Shown in pieces: positions 35,086 through 45,480 of a stretch of 64,000 bases of DNA (position 1 is its first letter; each line of letters starts with the position of its first letter). Source of the stretch: Paraphysomonas bandaiensis (Eukaryota; Chrysophyceae); assembly GCA_965644295.1 (NCBI GenBank), contig CBFFRP010000145.1, positions 62,001 through 126,000 of the forward strand, read 5' to 3'. Below the pieces are notes generated by a model, which saw only the letters and a program-made list of their open reading frames with translations, had not been told where the DNA came from and did no database searches. Position numbers and translations under genes: made by a program.

Positions 35086-35692
35086 ACCTACCTACTTACA
35101 TACATACATACATACAGACATACATACCTACCTACCTACCTACTTCTACCTACCTACCTACCTACCTACCACCTACCTACCTACCTACCTACATACATAC
35201 ATACATACATACATACATACATGCATACATACATACATACATACATACATACATACATACATACCTACCTACCTACCTACCTACCTACCTACATACATAC
35301 ATACATACATGCATACATACATACATACATACATACATACATACATACATACATACATACATACATACATACATACATACATACATACATACATACATAC
35401 ATACATACATACATACATACATACATACATACATACATACATACATACATACATACATACATACATACATACATACATACATACATACATACATACATAC
35501 ATACATACATACATACATACATACATACATACATACATACATACATACATACACTGTACATACATACATACACTGTACATACATACATACATACATACAT
35601 ACATACATACATACATACATACATACATACATACATACATACATACATACATACATACATACATACATACATACATACATGCATATTTACAT
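35086..35692. repeat. Large (TACA/TACC)n microsatellite
   Basis: About 600 bp of TACA units. Runs of TACC lie near the left end and at 35264-35291; two ACTGT interruptions lie near 35552 and 35572. It starts ~65 bp upstream of the CDIN1 start codon, echoing the tract beside the apyrase gene. All frames read through it. Confidence 0.98.
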
Positions 35693-36089
35693 TCATACAT
35701 CATTCGCATATATTATAGTGTCCATAGAGGAAACAAAACGGCCCAGTTTAGTTCAATTTGACATGACGCATTTCAGAGCAATATTCAATAATATTGAAAA
35801 TCTTGTTTGAAATTATGTATGACAATGAACGTCCAGATGAATACCTTAATGATTGGAAATGTGCGCAACTCGGAAGACTATGTTGCGTCTACGCATTGAA
35901 TATTGCTCTGAAATGTGTCATGTGTAATTGCACTAAACTGAGCCGTTTTGTTTTAGGTAAGCATTTCCTGGTGTATTAATTTAAATTCTGCAGTAAATTG
36001 ACTTAATTAGTTCATTTTCAAAGCCTTGCAGTGAGTAAGCGGTACTCTCCACGGGATATCATTATATGGTAGAGACTTATCAGCTATAT

Positions 36090-36423
36090 CAGGGCTAAGG
36101 AGCAATATATTGCAATACTATTGTTAGATGGCGCGCCCCACCAATAATATTGACGGAGTTCTTAAGCCGACCCAGCAATGCTATATATTGCAATATAGTA
36201 GTATCGTTACTCAGCAATTAAGTACTTGTGTAGATAACTCATTTAGTACTAGTCATTAAGATCGCATGATAACTAAATCCACTATACTTTCTTCTTATAA
36301 TTAGGGATATTTATGTACATGGGCGCATATTTTGCACCCTACAGCTCCAGAATGGCTATCATAATATTGGTTGCAATAATTGCAATATACTATTGCAATT
36401 CAATATATTGTTCCCTAGCCCTG
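36090..36423. mobile_element. hAT-like non-autonomous element (MITE), 334 bp
   Basis: The termini are imperfect inverted repeats starting CAGGGCTA and ending CTAGCCCTG, extended by AACAATATATTG-like sequence. They are flanked by a perfect 8-bp duplication AGCTATAT (36082-36089 and 36424-36431). CAGGG ends with 8-bp target duplications are the hAT hallmark. No coding capacity. Confidence 0.85.
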
Positions 36424-37018
36424 AGCTATATCAAATTCTCCACGTAGCCTAGAGGTCTGCACTTTGACGGCTTATAAGGAATATTCCTGCAGTAGTCACA
36501 AGCGTCTCGTAGTCCACATTGGGCGACATAATGCCTCCTCCACATCCAAGTATCTGTCATTGCGCTTTAAGATCATTCGTACCAATACATTGAACCTTCA
36601 CACTCTGCCATCTGTAGGACGATAGAAACCCTCTCTATGTAATTTCTCTCCAAAATTAAATAGCGGCCCTAAGTACTTTTGCGCATTTTCTTTGCTATCC
36701 TTCATTACAGCATGCAGGAGTACAATATAGTTATTGAGACTCTCCTACTATAATAGTGTGGTTGCGAAATGTGGTGTTCGATTCGTTTTCGATTCGTTTG
36801 GGCTGGCCTATACACAAAAACGCGTTAACGTTTTTGCAGCCCAAACGATTAAAAAACGACTCCAAAACGAAGAAAATACATTTGCGTATTCCATGGGTCT
36901 TCGTTGTCATTGAATGTGAATTGCTTCCAGGAATTGTGTAACACATTTCCGCATACTCTGGTGTAACACTAGCAAAGAATGGCATGAAGAGGCCTAGAAT
37001 ATAATTCTTCGATAAAAG

Positions 37019-37788
37019 ATGCCACGTTCACACCCATACAAGTTTACACTCTTTAAGGATATGCTACAATTCAGCTTTATCCTCAAAGACCTGGATGCCA
37101 CAGAAACCTATGCTTGGGTTTCGCTTCCAGAGGGAAGAAGAAGTACAGAAAGAAGGAGTGCTTTAGAAAGTAGCATGAAGAGTTCGAAACACCCGAATCT
37201 CTATATGGATCAGGCCGAAGAGGTTAAAAAATTGACATCCACAGTCGCTTGTAAAGAAATTCAGCGACTATTAGCTTTAAGAAAGCTGGATATAGGTGCG
37301 AAAACTTTTTTCTGTTGGTTTGATGTGATGGTTTTTATTTAGAGCACAACTGGACGACGGAGGAGGCTCGGGCCAGGTATCATCCACAAGATGAATCACA
37401 CGTGGGTGATGACGTTGAGTTATACGCTTTCCGCGACACCTTGGACGCCATCCAAGTTAAAGTAGACTCACTTTTGGGCGATATACGCAGTGGTTCTGCC
37501 CGTACGATTTCAGAAAACACGGAAAGGAGCATAATTGCGGCGGCCATGACGAGTGGAAGATGTAGTATACACTCGTCAAGCTCAAGCTCAGAGAGAGGCA
37601 ATAACAACCAGCGTGAACAGATTTCTGGAAAGAAAAGGTCACGTGATGCCTCCGAGAGGACGGCTAGACAAAAACCAAACCAGTCGGATCATGAGATAGA
37701 AGAAATGATAACGGTTTTATTAAGGAGAGAGCTGACGAAAGAGCTTGAGCGTGAAACTCCTCCTGACACGTCTTCTGGCGACACCTGA
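37019..37788 (+). CDS. Transposon accessory protein (Harbinger second ORF)
   Basis: Two exons, 37019-37295 and 37343-37788 (47-nt intron), give about 240 residues. Harbinger elements usually encode a Myb/SANT-like DNA-binding partner that brings the transposase to the nucleus and to the ends. Here, EHNWTTEEARARY at the exon junction is only weakly SANT-like, so this role is inferred from position. The rest is charged and probably helical or disordered: RRSTERRSALESSMKSS near residues 41-57, a Ser-rich stretch and a basic KKRSRDASERTAR segment that could be a nuclear-localisation signal. It lies inside the inverted repeats, opposite in direction to the transposase. Confidence 0.65.
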
Positions 37789-38176
37789 TCACCGGTATTG
37801 TTTTATATTAGCGTTTAATGCTTGGATCTTTTACTTTGTTTGGTGACATATATTTTACGAAGATTTAGTGTAATGTATGTCAATCGCTGCACAACGTCTA
37901 GATTATTTATATTTGCTACTACACACGTTTGTTTTTGGGTATCAATTTTCGATATAATTGGGGCGGTGATAACGACTTATTAGTAAACTGAACGTGTTTT
38001 CACTCAATGCTCAATTATTAAACTTAAAATAAATATTGCTTACCATTCATTGTCATTCGCCAAATTCATATTATTTCAACAATCATTTTTACACGATGAT
38101 ATATTTTTATATAGTCACGATCTTGGTCAATATATACATAACACCGAATGCTATCATGAAAGCAAAATTAATTCTA

Positions 38177-39427
38177 TCAGTTAATATGAGATGAAGAAAC
38201 GTCATACCTAGGCAAACCGAAATAACTGCCCAATGTGGGCGGAGAGCAATCATAATATCTGGAGCCCCAACCATAGAGTATGGTAAAAGCATTCGCTAAC
38301 AATGCAGCAAGAATGTACACCTTACCCACTTGGCACATTTGTATTTTTTGAATTCGATAATTTTTGACATAGTTAAATTCAGTACCAATCTTATTGAAGC
38401 ACCATTCAGCTGTTACCCTGTGAGGTGACATCGCAAAATTCTCATCAACTAATTCTTGAGGCAAATCCCGACCTCTGTACGCGATATTGGTGTGAGATCT
38501 TGCAACATAGCCTTTGTCAGCATATGCCTTGTACTGAACTGCATTCTCTACTTGACAAGCAGCCAACCGTTCATTGAGTGTGCTCTGGTCATGTACTAGC
38601 TGATCATGACGTGCACCTGCAATTGGCCCAAAGAAGTCTACTATCATACCGTCCGGTGCACTACACCCTTGAAATTGCAAACAGTGAACATGATGGTGTC
38701 CATTGTACACCCGGGCTTGATTAATGTTTGGACCACTAGGCCTACATACTTCAAGTGAAGTACCATCAACAAAGAGAGCTGTGTCCAATGCGGCTGCACA
38801 GAGAGGATAACCATCCCGAGCTAATTTATCCCGTATTTTAGCATTATATATCTTGAATCGTGGTTCAAAATAGGCAACATTATCAAACACAAGATAATGA
38901 TTTCGAGCAACTACTTCTCCGACCATTGTATTAAAGATACGACTAATTTCATCGTAACTTCTTCCAAAATCGCCTTCCATATCAGTTAAACGAGAATAGC
39001 TTGCCATTCTATGCAACATAATCAAGAAAGCCTCTTCTGGATGGCATGTCAAACCATTATTGCACACAATGACTACATTCCTATCAATACCCAGACAATC
39101 CATCAGTGGTATAGCATGATTCTGATGAAAACGAAATTTCAATCGGAAGTCAGATGCACTCCAAGTGTGGATTCTTCGATTGAGATGAATTAGCGGGTTA
39201 ACCAGTAAATGTGGCCCAAATGCGCATTCCTTATACCTTTCGTAGAAATGTGCTGAACAAATCAGCATAAATTGGCTCGGTAATCCATTGTTTCGCTGGC
39301 GGATAGAAACTAATAAACATGCTCCCGCCAAACGCAAATATCGCCTCCCTGAGACTCTCCTTTCGTCATTCAAACCCTCCTGTCTCTGCCGAACAGGCAA
39401 ATCGCGCAAAGCTAACCTTCGGTACAT
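38177..39427 (-). CDS. PIF/Harbinger-type DDE transposase
   Basis: Single-exon 416-residue DDE_Tnp_4-like endonuclease that would cut and join the element's ends. The likely catalytic triad is Asp221 in LFVDGTSLEV, Asp304 in YADKGY and Glu341 in VTAEWCFNKI. Upstream, DFGRSYDEISRIF (153-165) is the helix-turn-helix-like segment commonly seen before the catalytic core. GHHHVHCLQFQ and DFFGPIAGARHDQ (244-276) are typical of the RNase H-fold core in this family. A YNGHHH-type stretch replaces the usual YKGKKR-like segment. ATG at 39425-39427; no frame lesions. Enclosed by the inverted repeats. Confidence 0.9.
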   Translation of the reverse strand: MYRRLALRDLPVRQRQEGLNDERRVSGRRYLRLAGACLLVSIRQRNNGLPSQFMLICSAHFYERYKECAFGPHLLVNPLIHLNRRIHTWSASDFRLKFRFHQNHAIPLMDCLGIDRNVVIVCNNGLTCHPEEAFLIMLHRMASYSRLTDMEGDFGRSYDEISRIFNTMVGEVVARNHYLVFDNVAYFEPRFKIYNAKIRDKLARDGYPLCAAALDTALFVDGTSLEVCRPSGPNINQARVYNGHHHVHCLQFQGCSAPDGMIVDFFGPIAGARHDQLVHDQSTLNERLAACQVENAVQYKAYADKGYVARSHTNIAYRGRDLPQELVDENFAMSPHRVTAEWCFNKIGTEFNYVKNYRIQKIQMCQVGKVYILAALLANAFTILYGWGSRYYDCSPPTLGSYFGLPRYDVSSSHIN

Positions 39428-39784
39428 TGCAATGGTTCATAATAATCAAGCTTTGCAACCCTTAAACGAATTTTATTCGTTGAGGTTAAATGTCTAAACG
39501 AAGTTCGATTCGTTTGAAAAAATATACGGGAGAAAATGACATGATACGGGAAAACGAATCGAAAACGAATCAAAAACGAGTTTCGCAACCACACTAATAT
39601 GCATCCTACTAGACTTGATGTTATGATGTTGTTTGTGAAACTAATCGGTACTTGTTGTTGATGCATACTTCAATCAATTTTGAATGAATGTGGTGATAGT
39701 AACATACATCACCAATGATGGTTCAGAGAATGAGTTCGAGAATAGTTGTGACTACCTAAGCAGTAGGTAGCCTTTATGTAGCAG

Positions 39785-39899
39785 CGTAGTGGGTTTAGTT
39801 ATCATACGATCTTAATGACTAGTACTAAATGAGGTATCTACACAAGTGTATAATTACTGAGTAACGATACTACTATATTGCATATGTTCCCTAGCCCTG
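39785..39899 (-). mobile_element. Truncated hAT-like MITE fragment, inverted
   Basis: About 110 bp match the interior and one end of the 334-bp element in reverse (CTTAATGACTAGTACTAAATGA ... CCTAGCCCTG). The other end is missing. With the full copy at 36090-36423 it forms an inverted pair around the Harbinger element. Confidence 0.8.
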
Positions 39900-40480
39900 A
39901 TTAAGAGAATGGATAAGATTATTATCTTGAACCTGGACATTTGTCCTTCTCAAGCTATTCTGCATATCAAGAAACCATGCTCCGTTTTCTTCAAACTCAA
40001 ACTTAAAGCCAGGAAAAATTCCTACCAACTTGCTTTCAGGTTAATCCTCTTCCCCTTGAACTAGAGGTAGCATTTGTTGCAAGATGTCAACGCGAGCTTG
40101 CAAATATTTGCAATCTTACTGTGCCTTCTCCAATTTCTTGCTCTCTCTTGCGAACCTCTACTTGTATAGCTTTAACTCTTTATATACATCATTTCTATCA
40201 AGCCTCTTTCTTACAGGGCCTCAATGAGGCTCACTATCTGAACAAAATTTGCAAATCATCCTCTTTTGGTGCAGTGGTAATGAGATATTTGAAATTGTGA
40301 ATGCTTTTCAGATTGACAGGACTTTTTAAACTTTGAAAATTCAAAAAAGCCGCATCTTGAACAGGCATGTACAAATTCAAATTCAAATTCTGCTCGTTCC
40401 CACTGATAGACTAATCATGAATACTATGCAATGGAATAATATCAAGTAAGTTGATATTATACGATGCATAGTTCTTATGA
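39900..40480 (-). pseudogene. Degraded coding-like sequence, unrecognised
   Basis: On the minus strand, coding-like pieces are broken by stops and frame changes. One is a charged coiled-coil-like part (RFARESKKLEKAQ, then LQARVDILQQMLPLVQGEED). Another, FKFEFEENGAWFLDMQNSLR, is in another frame. Probably a dead transposon or host gene; family unknown. Confidence 0.3.
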
Positions 40481-40659
40481 TTGCACTGACTCACAGTTGA
40501 ACTGCTGCTGATGCATGAGAAATGGGTCCTGTACTTCATAGAATACTACAACTACGGCTGGAATACAGACAATCAGTATCCTCCAGCACATGCAGCAGGA
40601 TGCCGCTAGAGTCGCTCCATGAGGATACAAACAATCTTCAGTGTTCTCAAGTTTTTAAT

Positions 40660-41619
40660 ATGATGCAACTGTTTATACCGCTAACTCTCTGTGCAGGTCT
40701 TGCTGGTGCAGCCAAAGACGACCCTGAGGCATTCACAGGCCCATACGCCACTAAGTTGGCAGTGTTTCCACTGGATTCCGACATTAAGAACCCGGAAGAA
40801 GACAAGGTGTCGGTATGGTACCCTTCAGGCTATATGAACGACGGAGAGAAGAGTTTCAATGACTCTGTAAAATTCAAATTTATCTCTTACGCGCACGGTA
40901 TGTTCGGCGGTGGCATTCTTGATGTCCCTGCATACGATGAACTCTTGAGCGCAATGGCGTCTTTTGGATACATTATTGGTGCAACCCACCAATGTGATGT
41001 GGGATGTTTCGATGATTGCATGAGCTTGCCACATGATCCTCCATGTTTTGGACACTATTATAAGAAACAGCTCGCTGTGTTTGACTGGGCCAAGAAATGC
41101 TCCGATGACGTTAGTGATTGTGCAGAGCCTTTCATCCATGTGGACTGGTCTGATGGTGTCGGGATTGCAGGCCACAGTATGGGCGGTCAAGCAACACTTT
41201 TTTCCTCTACTGAAGGAAATGCCTCAGCTTATGACATTCGCGCGGCGGTAATGCACCATGCCTATACACATACCTTCCCACCGCCAAGCATTCCATTTCT
41301 AGATTTTACTAGCGAGGAGGATAGTACTGCACCACCAGATACAATGGCAGTACCTATATACACTGCAGCTGATGGGGCTGACCTTCCAAGAGGTTTAGTA
41401 GATAAGACATACGCAGGGCACCATGAACCCGATATTACTTCAATGGACCGAAATGGTATCCAACTTTTGGCGCAGTTCTCGGCTGCTTGGTTCAAAGTAT
41501 ATTTGGACAAGAAAACTTCTGATTTTGGTGTTGACTTCGAGGCAATGATATATGGTTCTGGAATTGATGGAATATGCTCCGGTGGGGATGGAGCTATGAC
41601 ACGCTGCACTGTTGAATGA
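40660..41619 (+). CDS. Secreted alpha/beta hydrolase, cutinase/PET-hydrolase-like or chlorophyllase-like
   Basis: Single-exon serine hydrolase of 319 residues. The frame is open from 40522, but the second of two in-frame methionine clusters (40660) gives a clean signal peptide, MMQLFIPLTLCAGLAGA. Fold landmarks: VSVWYPSG, the oxyanion region YAHGMFGGG, SFGYIIGATHQ, the nucleophile elbow GHSMGG (Ser173), an acidic residue in FTSEEDSTAP (Asp221, possible charge relay) and GHHEPD (His254/255). The order Ser-Asp-His and the GHSMGG elbow resemble bacterial-type polyesterases and dienelactone-hydrolase relatives. Several paired Cys (C-D-V-G-C, DDC, PPC) suggest disulfides in an extracellular enzyme. 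The substrate cannot be told. Confidence 0.82.
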   Translation: MMQLFIPLTLCAGLAGAAKDDPEAFTGPYATKLAVFPLDSDIKNPEEDKVSVWYPSGYMNDGEKSFNDSVKFKFISYAHGMFGGGILDVPAYDELLSAMASFGYIIGATHQCDVGCFDDCMSLPHDPPCFGHYYKKQLAVFDWAKKCSDDVSDCAEPFIHVDWSDGVGIAGHSMGGQATLFSSTEGNASAYDIRAAVMHHAYTHTFPPPSIPFLDFTSEEDSTAPPDTMAVPIYTAADGADLPRGLVDKTYAGHHEPDITSMDRNGIQLLAQFSAAWFKVYLDKKTSDFGVDFEAMIYGSGIDGICSGGDGAMTRCTVE

Positions 41620-43221
41620 ACGAATGAAAACCGGGAATGCATTATATTTGTACTCCACATGGCCTTGTCTGATGTGTAGGTAATCCATAGTTATTAGGGG
41701 TTACTTGTATTTGTCGAATACGTGACGAAAAATTGCAGAGTTATGTGCAATGATGCTTGACTGACGGCAACTATGCGGTCATTCGTATTCTGTTATCCAG
41801 TTCATTTACACAATTCTCTGTCATCCTAGTGTGTTACAGGGCCCGATAACAATATGCTGTCAGCAAAAACAAATAATAATATAAAGACCGATAATAAATA
41901 TATATATAGCTCAATCGGTAGTAACTAGGTAGTAGAGGTTACAACATGATGATGAAAACCAGACAAAGGAATTTACATAGCAGAGGCGGTCGCAGGCGTT
42001 GACTAGATAGAGGTTGCCGGCATACTAGGCCATCACAATTACAAATACACTTTCTGTAAAATCAATATTTTCCATGCCACGGAACGGATTCTCACGTCAA
42101 AATATGGCACTGCCGTCTTTCTGAAACACGCCGGCCGTACGTCACACACCCCATAATTACTGATTTTTAAACCCTTTGTGATATATGGACGCTCAAAAAT
42201 ACACCCCATAATCTTGATCGCGCACCTGATTACTGGAAAGAGAGTGGTGCCTAACTTCCACATAAACTGGCTCTGACAGATTGTCTTGATTTTCCATGCG
42301 GCTCCATTTCACAGACACAAGAATCCGCCTTCCAGTGACACAAGGAGAGACCCTGGGAACTACAACGACACCCGACCTTACCAACTTGGAGTGCCGCCAT
42401 TCTCAAGAGACTATCAAGCAGAACCTGGAATGCCTCACTACCACAAGTTGAGAGATTCTGGACGGAAACAATTACCAAGGCCCAGCTGGAAAAAGTGTTT
42501 GGCGGGCAAACACTTTTTCGTACTCTGCTTTAACCTCGCGAGGACTTCGTACTCTAGAAGTAGCAGTTGTCAAACTTCTCCAGCCGCTTAACGTTGCAGC
42601 CAAACAAATGCTTCAAGACCGTTTGTCATTACGTTACCACACCCAGAGGGCCACATATAGAGTCTCCTCAGAATACGCCAGAAACGTAGCAACACACGAT
42701 TGAAACGTAGAACACACAACTGAAACCGCTGGTTCTTCACTTACTAGGTGTAACGCAGAGACCTAGCTTACCCCACACGTCTACCTCTCTCACAATCCCT
42801 GCAAGTGTGGAAACGCCACGGTACCGTATCGGCATCCTTTGTATATTTTTGTTCAAAGATGCCTCAAATATTGAGACAACAATTATCTGTATTCCAGCCG
42901 TAGTTGTATTTCAGAAATATTAAGTAATATTTGCTTCAATTTATTTCCGATACGACAGCCTCCGCCAGCTAATTCTCTGTCCCAGGCTCAACACGCGGCT
43001 CGCACCATATCCAGACACGACGGCACCCCAATCCACCCCCTCGCCCATGTTTCTCAGGCTAGGTACACTCGACTCACTAATTCAGAATCCTGTGCCTCCA
43101 CAGTGTCCAGCAGAGCCCTATCTCAAGGGACGCCCCCCTGACTAACCCCACCTGCACTTCCAGGACTCACGTTCATAGAGATTTTCTCCCTCACATACAA
43201 AAATGGAAAGTGGTCTCACCT
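41620..43221. other. Spacer with a GC-richer, degenerate coding-like island
   Basis: About 42040-43240 is richer in C and has coding-like patches on both strands, for example a minus-strand frame 42193-42384 with RRILVSVKWSRMENQ. None extends or matches a family I know. A repeat shared with the gamma-COP upstream region lies at 42825-42952. Confidence 0.35.
42825..42952 (+). repeat. ~127-bp dispersed repeat, copy 1
   Basis: Nearly the same sequence occurs at 51319-51445 in the same direction. Shared landmarks are GGCATCCTTTGTATATTTTT, GTTCAAAGATGCCTC and CCAGCCGTAGTTGTAT. Non-coding; no terminal inverted repeats seen. Confidence 0.9.
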
Positions 43222-43300
43222 TGTTGGTGCTGCGGCGACGCACAAGCAGCTTTCATAGCGTTATATAGAAGGATATGAGAAATTTTACTAGTTTTAGTTA
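43222..43300 (+). repeat. Dispersed repeat module Y, copy D
   Basis: GACGCACAAGCAGCTTTC and the downstream TTACTAGTTTT match module Y at 13185, 13668 and 29205. Module X is absent here. Confidence 0.75.
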
Positions 43301-43447
43301 CAGGTAGAAGTCTATCTAGCTTTACTAGTTTTCATCTAACTACTTATCTGGTGCTGATTCTCGACGCCTATTGCTAATATTAAGACTTTCATATATATAT
43401 GATGATGAAATCCCAATAACAATAATGCAGCAACTTGTACTCTAGGT

Positions 43448-43657
43448 ATTCAACTCTTTGTCAACGTCGTCTTCATTATCGTCATGATGATTGGACGGTC
43501 CATCATCGATGACATGTTGTATTGTCTTAGAGATCAACAAGTGTTTGTTGAAGCGAATGAAGTTAAACGCGTCGTGGGGTCATTTCTTGTCGCAAGTATG
43601 TCATGGCGTCATGATAATATATCGGATTTCACCTGCTGGGCAGAGGTTTGTCAGTGA
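43448..43657 (+). other. Possible short membrane-protein exon
   Basis: An open frame after a CTCTAG acceptor-like site begins IQLFVNVVFIIVMMIGRSII, a plausible membrane helix, and ends at TGA. No partner exon or family was found. Could be chance. Confidence 0.15.
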
Positions 43658-44325
43658 CAATGAAACAGGGAAGAAAAATATATTCGGTCAGTCTTTTGTA
43701 CGAGGAGGACAGCGTTTCGAGTAATATATGAGTTACGAGTTACGTGATTATGAAGAGTAATTTATGATTAATCAAATATATTTTCAACGACACACAAGCA
43801 TCATGAACAATATATATCATGCATTGCGAGGTAAAATAATCATAATTATACTGTAAAAAAGTAAAAAAATTTTACTTGGACGTGGTGTATTAGAAATATA
43901 TGAAGTGTATATCAAGTCTATGAGTTGCTGTTGTCAATGAATGACTATAGCATAGGTTACAGGTACATGTATGTTGTAATCGTAAAATTTGTGTGAGCAG
44001 CAACTCGTGTAGAATTGTGGCTTCAGAAACGTACATCAAGTCAGGCATGGTATGTGCTTGAAATACTGATGGCACACTAAAAATTGAAAATCAAACAGCC
44101 GACGTCATTACGATAACAACCAAACATAAAGTGTAGATGCACCATAGTCTACTACCTATGGAAATGAATACTGGATGGAGTTGGAGTGCAAACTAGACTG
44201 AATAAAAATACGTTGCAGTCCTGAAAACGCAATACACTAATAATCTAACGGTATAAATTCACAGAACGACTTTTCACAGGCACTGCTGAGGTTCACCAGT
44301 GCTGTATAATAGTAGGACAGTCTAA

Positions 44326-45480
44326 TCAATATGTCAACGTAATTTGAACAGGAGGGTATCCCTGAAACCAAGACGTATTATTCAGAGCACAATTCATTTC
44401 GTCGATTTGATGTATTGATAATAACATGCGGACCCAACCGGTTCCGTCGTGAAAAGAACCATCAGGTCGCCTGGTAATGCTCATATTGAGTTCGGCCCCT
44501 AGTACAGGGCCGTAAGGAGAGAAAACGTCGTATAGTAGTCGAATTGTTGCGAAAGGGGGCAGACCGCTTAACTGGGCTGACGCCTCCCTAAGCCCCGCAG
44601 GAAAGGTAACTGCTTGAGGCGGTCCCGTGTCCACAAAGAAAGGTGTGGACAGTGTAGGAGATACAACAGCAGGGACAGCCATCCTAGGGGACGTAGGGAA
44701 TGGGACGCTAATGCCTATTGCGTGTATGGGGTACGACGGGACGGAATAGGTCCACTGTCCACTTGGAATTGGGCTCAGACCTGAAGCCACACTTTCAGGT
44801 GGCCCCTCTAAGATATCACTCGAGTTTGATATGGACGGACTAATGATAGCAGGTGAGAGAGCTGGGGGAGGAGGACGAGCATAATGAACGGATATGGCCG
44901 CCCAGCCTCCCGGGAGAGTAACCCCGTGCATGGCCCGCAGGGCTGCATCACATTCTGAGGCAAGGTTATACTCTATGAATGCAATTCCCCTGGATGTCAC
45001 CCGGTCAGCCTCTAGCAGCAACCGGCACTCTATTATGTCCCCATACTGCAAACAAAATTACAATATCCACGCAGTGGTATAGATATATCAACCTGTGCGA
45101 ACACCTTCCGCACCTCGTCCTCTGAATATGTTCGAGGAAGTTTGGAAACGTGCAGCTTCCTGTTCTGGATGTCCTCTGGTTTGCGCCTGGCCAAGGACAC
45201 TTTGAGGTGTTTGTTGCCCATCTCTAGCCCATTCTTTGCAGATATAGCGCTTGCGGCGTCTTCAGCACGATTAAATTTAACAAATCCGTAGGTGAGACTT
45301 TCGCCTGTCTCCTTATTTCTTGCAATCTTAGCTTGTAATATTTCTCCGTGTTCAGCAAACATGTTCTACACATAACTGTTACTGGCACACCACCCTCATG
45401 CCTGAACATACACATACCCATAAACTCGCATCATCGACATATCTAGGTAAATAATTAACAATAAGATTGCATTGATCCAT
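44326..45480 (-). CDS. Three-RRM RNA-binding protein (ELAV/CELF-like layout)
   Basis: Binds RNA, probably controlling mRNA stability, splicing or translation. Three exons on the minus strand: 45480-45418, 45365-45093, 45045-44326 (introns 52 and 47 nt), giving 351 residues. RRM1 spans residues 1-80, with RNP2 NLIVNYLP and RNP1 LTYGFVKF. RRM2 follows at once, with RNP2 KLHVSKLP and RNP1 RGIAFIEY, closing with ISVHYARPPPP. A ~110-residue Pro/Ser-rich linker leads to a diverged third RRM (QLSGLPPFATIRLLYDVFSPYG ... GTGWVRML). Two tight RRMs, a linker and a third RRM is the arrangement of ELAV/Hu and CELF proteins, but RRM3 is too weak to decide. The last intron falls after FAQ, inside RRM2. Exon 1, only 63 nt, is needed to complete RRM1. 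Confidence 0.85.

Larger units (their letters stand above)
36755..39595. mobile_element. PIF/Harbinger-like DNA transposon, 2.84 kb, apparently complete
   Basis: The ends AGTGTGGTTGCGAAA (36755) and TTTCGCAACCACACT (to 39595) are perfect 15-bp inverted repeats. They continue imperfectly over ~50 bp through repeated CGATTCGTTTT motifs. The flanks carry AAT on both sides (TAATA if the outer base is excluded), consistent with a short target duplication. Inside are the two genes expected of a Harbinger element: a DDE transposase on the minus strand and a divergent accessory protein on the plus strand. Both are open, so the copy looks young. Confidence 0.85.

Noticed and set aside
35059-35810. Six overlapping repeat ORFs over 130-240 residues
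   Set aside because: Same artefact of a stop-free tetranucleotide repeat.
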